The notes beneath the pieces were generated by a model, which saw nothing but the letters and a program-made list of their open reading frames with translations, did not search any database and was not told the origin of the DNA. A DNA stretch of 64,000 nucleotides from Seminavis robusta (taxonomy: Eukaryota; Bacillariophyta; Bacillariophyceae; Naviculales; Naviculaceae). Within the stretch, counting starts at the first letter, position 1. Every line of letters starts with the position of its first letter. The stretch lies in contig CAICTM010000182.1 in assembly GCA_903772945.1 (NCBI GenBank), positions 1-64,000 on the forward strand. Direction: 5' to 3'. Shown here piece after piece: positions 44,132 through 54,581 of this stretch. The position numbers were made by a program, and so were the translations under genes.

Positions 44132-45000
44132 GGTTGATCGTTGACGGTTCAAGGATATGGTATAAATAAAATTCAGCAGATGAGCAGGTAGATCAACAGA
44201 TAAGTATGAATGCTGAATGAGAAGATTTGCGACGGAGCAGCTAGGCTAGCTAGCTTGTGGTAGTTAGGGAGTTCCTTGGTGGTCACTATCGATTCGATTC
44301 GATTCGTCGGCGAGTTCAGGTCGGAGCAGGCAGGTCGTGTTAGCGAGTCTCTTGATACACGAACATGGGTCTGGAGCATGATGGTGGTACAATTCAGCGG
44401 ATGAGCTCGTGTCGATCGTTGCACCCTCGACAGTTTCCACGACACGCTTTCAATCAGGACAGCTCTAGACACCGTGGATATTCATTCAGCCCTCGCCCTC
44501 TTGTCTTGTTTCATCGCTTGTAATTCGTACAAGTCGACAGCGAGATGATGTTTAGTGCGGTACTCTGCCGAGGATGACTGCTTTTGGATTGAAGTGGCTG
44601 TGTACCCGGATCCACAATACGAAGACATCTGCACATCTCTTGCACACTGAAGCCATGGTCTTGCCGTTGGCACCAAACCAAAAACCTCTCCCTCCATGTC
44701 AAGGATTTTCCAAAATGTCGTTCGTCCAGCAACATAAGTCAGAGTGATCTCCCTACCGTACTTCCAAACAGGCATCTTCCCTCTTCGGCTGAGAACACGA
44801 GAATGCTGAAAGTTTCTCAGGTCTCCTTTTTTGGTGGTCTAGTTTCTAAGAAATCTAGTGGGCATTCCCACGTGGAGAATTTTTCTAAAAATGGATCTAC
44901 ACATTGATTCAAGCTGGCAACCAATCAGTCAGTTACGAAATACCAGCGGTACTACCGTATCCCTCGAAAGTTCCTCTTCTAGCCAGCCATGGCAGCTAAT
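44132..45000. other. Upstream flank of copy B and spacer, with one doubtful small ORF
   Basis: Near 44170 the sequence resembles the upstream flank of copy A (ATTCAGCAGATGAGCAG). Otherwise only the 97-codon frame at 44482-44775 is noteworthy. Confidence 0.4.
44482..44775 (-). CDS. Possible small hypothetical protein, 97 aa
   Basis: ATG at 44775, TGA at 44482. Composition is protein-like and balanced (EITLTYVAGRTTFWKILDME, AVDLYELQAMKQDKRARAE) and codon use resembles the neighbours. No paralog or known motif seen. It could be a chance frame or the remnant of a longer gene. Confidence 0.3.
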   Translation of the reverse strand: MPVWKYGREITLTYVAGRTTFWKILDMEGEVFGLVPTARPWLQCARDVQMSSYCGSGYTATSIQKQSSSAEYRTKHHLAVDLYELQAMKQDKRARAE

Positions 45001-45933
45001 TTAGTTTTCCATGCTGTGGTTGGCGCTTTCTCCCCTGGCAGCACAACACCGAAGCAAAATCTCATAGGCAGGGAACGAGTCCTTGAGTGCGGGAAGCAGC
45101 TTTTGATTCAAGGGTTTGACGGGTGTTTCCTTCTTGTTGGGTGCGTTTGGATCCGGAATCTTCCAACCAGTGGACGCAAGAGCATTTACGTACCACCAAG
45201 GAGCATGACGAGAATCGCACTGGTGAGGTCCTGCCTTCCATGTCATCATGCTTGGCTTGTAAGGGACTCCGAGTTCCTTGCAGACCGCAAGGAGTACTCC
45301 GGGTGGATCGGCCACAAGTTTGTCCGAGTCCATAATGGTGACGGGAACCTCCAAGCCGAGACGAAGACGGAGGGCCGTGTAAATGGACACGAGGGGGACA
45401 ATACCGACATCCTCCGTGGAACAGGACTCGTGATGAACTCCAGACAAGACATCCCAACTTCGAAGAATGGCAACGGGATCTCGAATGAGGAACATGTGCT
45501 TGTGGACGAAGTGCACTCCTGGAATAGATTCCACGTGGACGTCGTTTTCAAAGTCGTATAGAAAGTGTGTCTTGCTCATGTGCTTGATGAAAATGAGAGG
45601 GGGGTCTTCGTTGTCAGTGTCATTGGCCTTGTCATTGGCCATCAACTTTTGCGCAGCCGCGTGAATGCGTTCGCCCAACGAGAGTGTTTCTCGTTTCCAT
45701 AGAAGCTCTTCTTCAGGTCTGTCATTGGGGGGCACTCCTTCAATCATGTTGATCTGGTAAGGTCGCTGCACTTGATTGCCCTTGGAAATCAGCCATTCTC
45801 GCTTCAAGGGTTCATCAATCGCCACGCAGTTCTTTCCTCGAGCTTCAAATGAGTACAGCAATGCCGTGGAACGAGAACGAGGAGCCGTCCAGCAGTGAAC
45901 CACCGTAATCTTCTTTTCTTGGTCCATTGTCAT
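45001..45933 (-). CDS. Sulfotransferase-like P-loop protein
   Basis: 310 aa from the ATG at 45933 (TTG six codons upstream rejected). Residues 14-28 (CWTAPRSRSTALLYS) match the 5'-phosphosulfate-binding loop position of the sulfotransferase-like family related to plant and bacterial 'W.PRN.STALMYSF' proteins, followed by an AIDEPL strand. The HMFLIRDPVAILRSW stretch (about 146-160) matches the 3'-phosphate-binding RDP...S motif. The C-terminal part (GWKIPDPN...) is family-specific. No signal peptide or TM segment, so cytosolic. Substrate unknown, and PAPS use is inferred only from the motifs. Confidence 0.75.
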   Translation of the reverse strand: MTMDQEKKITVVHCWTAPRSRSTALLYSFEARGKNCVAIDEPLKREWLISKGNQVQRPYQINMIEGVPPNDRPEEELLWKRETLSLGERIHAAAQKLMANDKANDTDNEDPPLIFIKHMSKTHFLYDFENDVHVESIPGVHFVHKHMFLIRDPVAILRSWDVLSGVHHESCSTEDVGIVPLVSIYTALRLRLGLEVPVTIMDSDKLVADPPGVLLAVCKELGVPYKPSMMTWKAGPHQCDSRHAPWWYVNALASTGWKIPDPNAPNKKETPVKPLNQKLLPALKDSFPAYEILLRCCAARGESANHSMEN

Positions 45934-47415
45934 GGTCAAACAAGCAAGCAAAAATCAAATCAGGGCAGTTCTGGTCACTTCTGGTCAACTTGCTCGAAAA
46001 ATTATGAGCTTCGATGTTTTATAGATTGACTTACCAGCCATCCAGCACTAGCTCACGAGCTACTAGTATCTATCAGTGGCAAGCCATTGAACCCGGTAGC
46101 ACGCGCCGCATTGCTTGGCATTCATGCACAAGATAGCTTCCGCACAGCGCTCGTCGGCTTGGCTCCAACTAAAATGGGACCTCTGTCTTTGCATATAAAT
46201 AGAACGGATGGATCATATGAGGCCGAGCAGCAGAGGCTGCAGCTGACAGCTTCTACTTCCGCCAAATCAAATCTAGCTAGCTATTAATAGCTAGCATTGT
46301 ACCGAATGACGAATCTGAGTCAAATGACTCGACTCGATTCAATGGAATCTTTCACACTTGCCACTCTTGCTAGCTGGCTACGGTAGCTAGTAGCTATTCT
46401 CTCTAGTCTTTCCAGTACGATGTAGTTTGAAAGATCTGCTTCCTCCAAAATGCGGAACCATTGTCACACTCGGAAGTCCTCGAGTGATTGATCATGACTG
46501 CGTAGTCTGTACTAGTACTGATACATGCGGTTCTTTGATGCTCTTTCACGCTTTGACTTTGTGGATGATGCATCTTCCACGTTGTGCGTCCCTTTACTAA
46601 TAATGCCTTGTCTACGTACCTGAGTAGCTCAACAGATACTCCAACCAAAAAAATTGAACGAGGAGAAAGTGGGGAAGATTCCACGTACCGGTACCGTACG
46701 GTACGGTAAGTTGGCCGCATTGAGATTCTCAGCGAGGCTTGTGTATTGCGCCGCATCATTGGAAGTTTCCTGTGATCATTCCATTCGATTCGTTGACTGC
46801 CTCTCCCAGGCTCTGTGCGTGACCACGGCAGGAAAGACTCAGCTATACCACTGCTGGCATAGAGGATAGATAGATAAGCACTTCCTTCAGGAAGCTCCTC
46901 GTTTATTGTATTCCTGCCTGGCTGCCAGTGGCCTGTTTTGGCACAGCACTGCACTGCGTCCTCTAGTATGATGCTGCGACTATACAATCCAACTTGCAAC
47001 CTGCAAGAACATGCACCTAGCTACAGAAGCTATAGCCTCACCAACATCAGGCTCCCCACGCACGAAGACTTGCTCAGGGAAGTACCGGTATCAGTTCCGG
47101 TACCCGCTACCGGTGCTGGTACGGTACATGATGTACGATTTCAGATGAAGCTCTGGCAACTTGCAACAATGTACATTGTACTAGCTAGCCAAGGTGGTAG
47201 GTTTAGTAGAGCTGTTTAGTTAGGACGAGGCCAAGAATTGAATGGAAGAGGCTTTTTAAATAGCCTTTAATCTTAGCCTTACTGTATTCCCAATGCAGAC
47301 GGTTTTCACGCCACAGAACTGGAGGTGGCCAAATAAGCACAAGAGCAAAGCTCCAAAGCCAACCAACCGCTGTCTATTGCACTCTAGTAGGAAGATAGCT
47401 AGCTAGACAACCATT
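45934..47415. other. Intergenic, no gene seen
   Basis: Palindrome-rich: GGTACCGTACGGTACGGTA at about 46690-46708 and mixed ACCGGTA repeats at 47080-47125. A 198-codon minus-strand frame (46403-46999) has no coding character. The right end is the promoter of the gene at 47416. Confidence 0.45.
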
Positions 47416-48669
47416 ATGTCACCACCGATACCGATACCCCACCAAACCCCAGTTACTACATGTACTACTAATAGTAGCATTAGTGTATCAGATGATACCG
47501 AACCGTTGCTAGACAGCGGCTGCGGTACCGGTAGTACTCGTAATACGTGTTCTACCGTTGCTACCGGTACGGGCCGTGGATATCGCACTACGCCTCCTCA
47601 GCCGCAAGCAGGTGGTACCGGTACGATTAGCAGTACATGTAGTAGTAGTAAGCCTCGAGGTGGCTTGAACGCTTCTCTGAATCACTCTTCCAACATTCTG
47701 TTGATTTATCGACTCCAGGAAATGCGACAGTTGGCCAATGTCAACTTCACACTGGCTCTGCTGTGTCTGGTTTACTGCGGGATTAACATGACCCTCATTT
47801 TTGTCAACTATGTAAACTCGCATTACGAGGGGGAGGAGAAAGATGCACCCGTTTCACCAATCATGTTTCACCTGGTAGAGTTCTGGGCTACCTTTTGCTT
47901 TGCAATCCTAGAATGCATCTCTCTCATCAGCACACCCAAGGCACTCAGGACCATCTACAATGATCCGCTTATGCTCAAGCTCATTCTATTCTTCAACATT
48001 GTCGCATCTTTTGTCCCGGCTCTTTTGGTTACCATGAACTTGGAACTATTTGAAGTCGTGTCACACGAAATTGAGTATGTCAATGAAATCACACTCACAT
48101 TTGTAGACATGGTGCTCCTCTGGTCCATCTTCCAATGGGATACTAGCAGTACTAGCAGCAATACTGGCGCGGATGATGATTGCTGCGACAATGACAATGA
48201 CGAAGACAATGACGACGACGACGACAAATTCAGTTACAGCAAGCTCTTCATGACCTGCCTCGCCGCTATGGTGGCATTGGTCCAACTGGGATGTTACAAT
48301 CTCATGGGACGCACGTCGGATGGAGACATGAGAGGAGAAGTTTTGGCACACTACTGCGAGTTCATCTTTGAAATTATCAGCAGTCTCATTGCATTCTTCT
48401 TTTGTCTGGAGAATAAGTTCATTGCCGACAAGGAAATTGGATTCATCCTGTACGGAACACACAATGATGGACTGGGATGTCACATTTGCCATGATCAATC
48501 CATACAGTTTGAACAGACCTATTTTCTGCCTCCACACAACAGCAACTACCACCACCACCAAAAAGGGTTGGATCATACTGCAGCTCGACTACAACGGCAA
48601 GGAGACAATCAGCAAGCCCAATCCTCTTCCGTCTTGCCTCACCACTCCACATATGGCTCGCTCGGCTGA
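47416..48669 (+). CDS. Unknown six-TM membrane protein
   Basis: 417 aa, single exon. The N-terminal 90 residues are Thr/Gly/Ser-rich; their DNA is made of ACCGGTA/GGTACC words. There are six predicted TM segments at about 110-130, 150-172, 185-207, 222-241, 277-296 and 311-331. An acidic loop between TM4 and TM5 (DDDCCDNDNDEDNDDDDD) could bind cations. A C-terminal tail carries CHICHDQ and a YHHHQK stretch. Family not recognised; transporter or sensor are both possible. Intracellular location is not resolvable. Confidence 0.75.
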   Translation: MSPPIPIPHQTPVTTCTTNSSISVSDDTEPLLDSGCGTGSTRNTCSTVATGTGRGYRTTPPQPQAGGTGTISSTCSSSKPRGGLNASLNHSSNILLIYRLQEMRQLANVNFTLALLCLVYCGINMTLIFVNYVNSHYEGEEKDAPVSPIMFHLVEFWATFCFAILECISLISTPKALRTIYNDPLMLKLILFFNIVASFVPALLVTMNLELFEVVSHEIEYVNEITLTFVDMVLLWSIFQWDTSSTSSNTGADDDCCDNDNDEDNDDDDDKFSYSKLFMTCLAAMVALVQLGCYNLMGRTSDGDMRGEVLAHYCEFIFEIISSLIAFFFCLENKFIADKEIGFILYGTHNDGLGCHICHDQSIQFEQTYFLPPHNSNYHHHQKGLDHTAARLQRQGDNQQAQSSSVLPHHSTYGSLG

Positions 48670-48953
48670 TAATGACTTCTTGCTGAACCTTTTTGAACGA
48701 CTAGCAGCTAATAACTAGCTAGCGTCAAACAAACGATGAAAACGAAGCTTCTGTACGCATGTAACTATGCATACACGGTACCGGTAGCCAGCCTATGACA
48801 ACGAGACCAAATACTGTACAGTACACGACTACGCTACTTGTTTTAATACTAGTTTATACAAGGGCATCGATTGTCTGTTCCGCTTTCTGTCTGTCTGTAG
48901 CCGTGGTTCGTTCCTTTTCCTTGCCATTCATCACTTCTTTATTATGAGAACAT
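48670..48953. other. Short spacer between convergent genes
   Basis: 3' flanks of the six-TM protein and HSF-1; nothing else seen. Confidence 0.4.
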
Positions 48954-50755
48954 TTACACCCCGACTTGTGGCTGTTGCTGTTGTTGTGGTGGTTGGGTGT
49001 GCATTTCTGCTGTTGCTGTAGTAGTTGTATCAGTTGTAGCGATTGCTGTACTAGTAGCAGGTTGCTTTGGCGCCGGCGCCCCTTCCGGTTCTCCTTCTGC
49101 CGGTCGTTTGTGAGTGTCCAGAACTGTCGTCGTAGTTGCAGCTGCAATTGGTTGTGTGATCGTTAGTGTTGGTTGTGGGATCGTTAGTGTTGGTTGTTGG
49201 CTTGTTGGTGATGGTTGTTGCTGCTGCTGCTGCTGTTGTAGACTCATAGCGGCAGCTTGTGACAAGGATTGCATCAAGTCTGGCATTCGTTGTGGTGGTG
49301 GTGGTGGCGGAGCAGCTGGATCTACTGTTGGCATGGTTGGTACGACGTTGGCGGGTGGCTGCGGTTGTGTTTGAACTGCTGTTGGTGGAGTTGCAAGGGG
49401 CGGCTGTACGTGATGAGTGACAGTCGGAGCCAGGACTGGTGCGGGAGGTGGCGGCTGTACGGGTACATGCACGGGTGCTGGAACGGGGGGTGCTGCCGCC
49501 ATAATGTGAGCCGGTGTAGGTGCCGAAGGAGGCGGTTGCACAATAGTCCCCGCAGCGACTGCAGCCGCCGCCGCAATGGCAGCGGCATGTGGGTTGTGAT
49601 GCTGAATCGACGGTGGTGGAGCAGACGTTGGCGGGGGCATGGTGGTTCCTGTATGACTAGCACCACTGGTACTACTTGTAGTAGTGGTGGCCATGAGTTG
49701 CTGTACAAGAGCGGCCAACTTGTCGTACTCTTGTGTCATACTGGTGATGCGTCGATTGCACTCGTACGACATTTCTGCCAATCGTCGATCGGTATCATCT
49801 CGTAACTGTCCAATAGTATCTTTGAGCCTGTTGACTTCAGCCTTGAGTGATTCCAAGTCATCTTTGGATTGCTGATCTGACTTTGTGGCTCGTTTGATCT
49901 GATGCAATAGTTCGGGTCTATCCTTTTGAAACTTTTCATGATAAAATCGCACATAGCAAGCCGTCCGTGGATCGACATCGGACGTGAGAATGGGATCCGT
50001 GCGTAGTTTTCGAAATCCGTAAAAGTTGAGTTGTCTTGCAAAACTGGAAAAGTTGGAGTGCTTGAAATAGAGTGGTAGGACTCCCTAATGTAGTAAAATC
50101 ACAAATGATGAATGCACAAACAAAACAAAACAGAACGCAACGTATGGTTAGATCAGGTGAGTGAGTAAAGCTCAGGTCAAGCTCAGGTCAAGCTCAGGTC
50201 AAGCTATGACATAGCTATAGCCATAGCTATCCATAGACCTTAGTTAGCTAGCAAAGCTTTGCTACTAATAAACTCACACTTGCAAACTTTTCTACATTTT
50301 TGACGACAAAGTTGGATCCATCGACACTCCAGGTCGCCACCGTGGGTTCACAGCGGTCAATCATGTGGTAGGTCTCTGCGTGATGTCCAATGCAACGAAC
50401 ATGGTATAGAAAATGATTAGGGATAAAAATAAGGATAGAAAAATGACAGATCAAGTGTGAGTGACACAGTCTGGACCGACTGTAGAGTTTGTACAGTACT
50501 CAATGGGAACGCACTGGAAAGAAAGAGCGGCAACTGATGCTGTTTGGGACAAGCAGACAATGACGCCGATTTGCCTCCTCTGGTGCAAGCAGCGTTATTA
50601 CTACTATTAATAGTAGCAGTACCAGCGCCAGTAGTAGCTCCACCCGTAGCATTACTACCAGTACTAGCATCAGCGTAAGGAGGCGCCGCTGCTCCAAGCG
50701 AACAAAGAGCGTCGCACGTCAAGCGAGTCGCGTCTTGTTGGTCGTTGGACATCAT
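48954..50755 (-). CDS. Heat-shock-factor-type transcription factor, HSF-1
   Basis: Three exons, complement(join(48954..50084, 50278..50375, 50515..50755)), giving 489 aa. Splice sites are GTGCGT...GCAG and GTGAGT...TTAG. The HSF DNA-binding domain is split by both introns: PLFLS|KTYHMIDRCEPTVATW ... VEKFAS|GVLPLYFKHSNFSSF, then the recognition helix SSFARQLNFYGFRK and FYHEKFQKDRPELLHQIKR. A leucine/charged coiled coil (LESLKAEVNRLKDTIGQLRDD) would trimerise. The long C-terminal half is Pro-, Gln- and Thr-rich (QQQQQQQ, PPPPPP), typical of an activation region. It binds nGAAn-type elements by family analogy. Intron 2 holds an 11-bp tandem repeat. Confidence 0.9.
50165..50205. repeat. 11-bp tandem repeat in HSF-1 intron 2
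   Basis: AAGCTCAGGTC is repeated three times and followed by AAGCTATGACATAGCTATAGCCATAG-type palindromes. It lies wholly inside the intron 50085-50277. Confidence 0.8.
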
Positions 50756-51638
50756 TGCTTCCGTTCAGTCACTAGTGAAGATGTATAGTAGACTATAGAA
50801 GAGATTGTTGTTGCTTGTTGTTGTTGCTTGTTGTCTCTTCGCTTTGACTTTGACTTCTCTAAAACTAATCAAGAAGATGGATAGATTGACTTTTTGAATG
50901 GTTTGCTCCTTCGAACTCTTCGTGCATTTCCTACCAACTTCTACGCAGCGCGCCGGTCTGACACCACTCCTTCTTCGTGCTTCCAAGCCTGGAACCATCG
51001 AGAAGGCTCCGAATGATTCAATCTCCAAGAGCCTCTCGGAATACAGAAGTGCGACCACGCAAGCCAAACCTTCCAAATCGAAAGAACATGTTTAAGAATA
51101 GGAATACAAATACAAGGTGTCGGCTTCTGAAGATAAAGCCTTTGCTTCCGACAAGATTTGATTTGATTTCAGTGTCAGTCGACTGACGTCGCTTCTCATT
51201 ATTTCAAAAACAAAAAGCTCAAGCATTTGGTGCGACATTGATGCCCAGCCTACCGTACGGTACGGTATGGTACGGTACGGTATGGTAGGATTCAGTAAGG
51301 TCATGGGGCACCTCAAGGATGTTTCCAGTCGTCGCTCATCAATTGACTGGCTGGCCACTCGTTGCTACCGGTACCATCTGCCATCTGTACGGCAACGTTG
51401 AACCGCCGTTTCCTATGAAAGATAAAAACCAACGCTGTGCGCTCGCTCGCATGCTTCGTTGCAAAATGGTCTCCTCTCGTGAATTTACTTCCAACTTTTT
51501 AAAAATTGTTTAGTTGCTCTCGTTCTCATTTTCATTTTTCATTTATCCCTGCTATCATTCATTGTACTATCTATAGTACCGGTAGTTTAGTTACTTCCGC
51601 AGTCCTATTTGTTGATCCTTTGAATCCAACAGTCAACC
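50756..51638. other. Intergenic, divergent promoter region between HSF-1 and propeller copy C
   Basis: TTGTTGTTGCTTG repeats near 50805-50830 and a GGTAC/GGTAT microsatellite at about 51250-51290. No gene seen. Both flanking genes start here in opposite directions. Confidence 0.45.
51250..51292. repeat. GGTACGGTAC-type microsatellite
   Basis: Near-perfect alternation of ACGGT/ATGGT units (TACCGTACGGTACGGTATGG and onward), largely self-complementary. Confidence 0.8.
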
Positions 51639-53304
51639 ATGTTAGTGAATTTCAACAATCTTGCACAATGGTGCCGTGGCCCTACAAGTTTCTCAAAGGC
51701 TATCCTGCTGTGTCTTCATGCTGCTTTTCTCTTTCTATCAGTGGTAGGCACCAGTGCTGGTACCACTGAACCCCAAAAGTATTCACTGCACATGATTGAC
51801 TTGAATGCGGAGCATCGTCGGTTGGTTCCCATCAGCGGATATGTTCAGTTTGGAGGAAATCTTGTGGGAGATACCAATAGGGGAGAATTTGGAGAGTCTG
51901 TGACCATAGATGAGACAGGAACAACAATAGTGGTCCATGAAAGACAAACTGGCATTGTTCGAGTCTACGAGAATGCTGCCAATGGATGGACTCCAAAAGG
52001 TCAAGTCTTGACAGGTTTTCCTGTCTCTTTTATCTTCAATAGTGGTCGTTCAGTTGCAATATCACGAGATGGCAGCATTGTTGCTGTGGGCTCTACCAAC
52101 AATCGAGTTGTTTTTGTATTCCAATACAACACAAGCGCAGACATGTGGGTGCAAAGAGGCAGTACAATTCAAGGTGTTGAGAGAGATGGAACATCGCCAA
52201 TTGCATCATTTGGTTTTTCCATTTCTATGTCAGCAGATGGAAACAAAATTGCAGTTGGGGCTCCCGAATATGACAGCCCAACTCTACTTGACATTGGCTT
52301 TGCAACAAACTACTTCTGGAATGGCACTGACTGGGAGCGTTATGACTATTTTGGTGACATTTCTGGATTTTATGGAGAAATTCAAAATGCACAGTTGGGG
52401 GCATCTGTAGCCTTTTCTGGAGATGGCAGCTGGTTTGCTATTGGAATGCCCGGATCTGGATCCTCTGAGTCTCTAGCCACACGGTTTGGTGAATGCCGTG
52501 TTTACAACATCGAAAGCTTAGTTGTCCAGACTAATATTGTTGACGGTGGAGCAATGTTTGGGTCTGCTATCAATGACCGGTTTGGCAATTCCGTGGCTCT
52601 AAGTTATGATGGAAGCATCATTGCAGTTGGTTCTCCTGGATTTGATGGAGATTTCTCTAACACTATTGGTAGGGTACAAGTCTTTGAAAGAATCGGAGAA
52701 ACATGGAGGCAATTGGGAAGGTAATCATTGCGCACTGTGAAATGTGTATGCCCCATGATTTTATTGATTACTGACCCCGCCCCTTGTGGATTGTGATACA
52801 TAATACAAAAGTGATCTCATCGGGGACAACGAAATAGATGGCTTTGGGTCCACCATTGATTTATCGGATGATGGCAAAACCCTTGTGGCTGGATCTGTAA
52901 CTGTTTTCTTGGGCTCAACCCCTACACCTTCTCGCGGTTACACTCGCATCTACAAGTTTGATGGCACGGATTGGGTCCTTCAAGAGATCAGCAGGGCCCA
53001 AGGTTTTGATATTGATGGAATTAGGGAAGGTGATGAGTTGGGATGGAGTGTTGCCGTTTCTGGTGATGGGACCAAAGTCCTTGTTGGAGCACCCTTTTAT
53101 GATGGTCCTGACACAAATAATGGACTTGTCCAAATGTGGGGACAAACTGACTTTCCCACATTTTCACCTATCCTGAATCCTTTGCCCCAAGTTGGCAACC
53201 TAGGCACTGGTGGAAGCCCTGCACAGGCCAGTTTGGTTAGTAGGGCATTCACTTGGTGGCAGGGAGCAGTGGCCTATTTGGAAGGTTTTTTTGTTTTTAA
53301 TTGA
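51639..53304 (+). CDS. FG-GAP-type seven-blade beta-propeller protein, copy C (intact)
   Basis: Exons 51639-52720 and 52812-53304, 524 aa. The intron is 91 bp, GTAATC...AAAAG, phase 2, splitting an AGT Ser codon. The N-terminal hydrophobic segment (SKAILLCLHAAFLFLSVVGTSA) is a signal peptide or anchor. RRLVPISGYVQFGG follows. Then come seven blades, each with FG.S or equivalent, S.DG and VG/IG.P: EFGESVTIDETG, GRSVAISRDG, FGFSISMSADG, LGASVAFSGDG, FGNSVALSYDG, FGSTIDLSDDG, LGWSVAVSGDG. Seven blades match the integrin-alpha-type propeller. The Gly/Asp loops could bind Ca2+, as in FG-GAP proteins. Likely secreted or surface-exposed, ligand unknown. This is the only complete, uninterrupted copy in the window. 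Its 3' flank of about 100 bp is conserved with copy D. Confidence 0.88.
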
Positions 53305-54581
53305 TGTGGTTTTAAAAAGGATTGTCAAAGTGTCTTGGTATCAGCCATTCTGTTGGTCTCTGTTGGTGAAATCCTCCATATTAGTCTCTTGCTTGGACAG
53401 AACAACAGAAACCATGTTGGAACCGCCTTCGAGTAGTTCCAGCCCTTCTTGTCGTGACAGCAAGCCTAGTCTTTTCACGAGCAGCCCATCTATGGGATCT
53501 TGACGTGCCCCCTATCCCACCAAAGTTTCAGTGTAGTTAACACCAAACAGAAAGAAAGAAGAAAATATATACTAAATAGATATGATATGGACCTGGGGGG
53601 GGCTAAGTTAGGCAGAGCGGTTGCATCGGTACCGTACCGGGAATGGATAGCACTGGTAGAGCAGGGAGCAGGGCAAAAGGGGGGCTAGGGGAATGCGTGG
53701 AGCAAGGAGGAAGTAGAGGGGAAGTAGAGGGAGTAAAAGGGTCAAGATTAGCGGAAGAGTGCAAGTGCACCATTGTCATCCCAGAGAGAACGGTGGTAGC
53801 TCATTGTGCCAGCAGGGAAACAGAATGGTATCTGGAAGAGGCACCAACTACCGAGTTAGTGGAGTCAAGCTCTAGCTAGCTAGAGAAAGCTCTGGGACGA
53901 TGGATTGCCTGCATGCAGTGGGGTTCATGGTAACCTCTCTACTGTAGCCCTACTGTATGAATCAAGCTCCCTCAAAAGCCAGAGAAAGCGAAATGCATGC
54001 ATGGTCTCAGCACGAGCCCTTCGAACTGCTTCCTTAAAATTCCCATGCCCGTGGGGGTCGGGTCGTGTGCGTTGCTGACTAAGGTTAGAGCTTAAATTGC
54101 TGGTTATTCGTTGGTGTTCGGAACTGATCGTTAGCCTGAGCGGCATTCCCATAGAACGCTGTACTGCGAACTGGACTGGAATGTGCGCACCCCTTTTGTC
54201 TTCCCTCGTCTATAGATAGAAGTAGATTTATCAACAATAAGTCTTGTTTGTACTCAACGGATGTTCACTGTAGAACATGGTTAGAGATTGAGAAAATGTT
54301 TCCGCGACCTTTAAGTAATGTTTGCAGGGAAAGTGAAAGAAAGGGTTAAGAACGTGTGATTTTGTATGATTTTGAAACCTGCACGACGAGACGGCAGGCG
54401 ACCCTCCAGATGGCAACAATTGAGTCAAGTCAAAAAGCCAACGCCCTCATCATAAAACAAACAGATTGGTCATTGCAAAGATCAAATCCAACCACGATAC
54501 AACAGAGCAAGCACCTTGCAACCAACCAGACAAGCAGTCCATTCAATACTAGTAATCGACAGTAGTAGTATATAGTCGACC
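53305..54581. other. Intergenic: conserved 3' flank of copy C, then purine/G-rich tract
   Basis: 53305-53400 matches the 3' flank of copy D in reverse complement (CTTGGT.TCAGCCATTCTGTT.GTCTCTGT). 53580-53760 is strongly purine-rich with tandem GGAAGTAGAGG. No gene seen to the ATG of HSF-2. Confidence 0.5.
53664..53691 (+). other. Predicted G-quadruplex motif
   Basis: Four G-runs: 53664-53666, 53671-53673, 53679-53684 and 53688-53691, with loops of 4, 5 and 3 bases, fitting G3+N1-7 x4. It is intergenic, about 0.9 kb upstream of HSF-2. Confidence 0.75.

Noticed and set aside
44989-45561. Plus-strand frame of 190 codons
   Set aside because: Antisense shadow of the sulfotransferase-like gene, whose motifs are clear on the other strand.
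46403-46999. Minus-strand frame of 198 codons
   Set aside because: No ordered motif, crosses palindromic ACGGTAC repeats, and no paralog.
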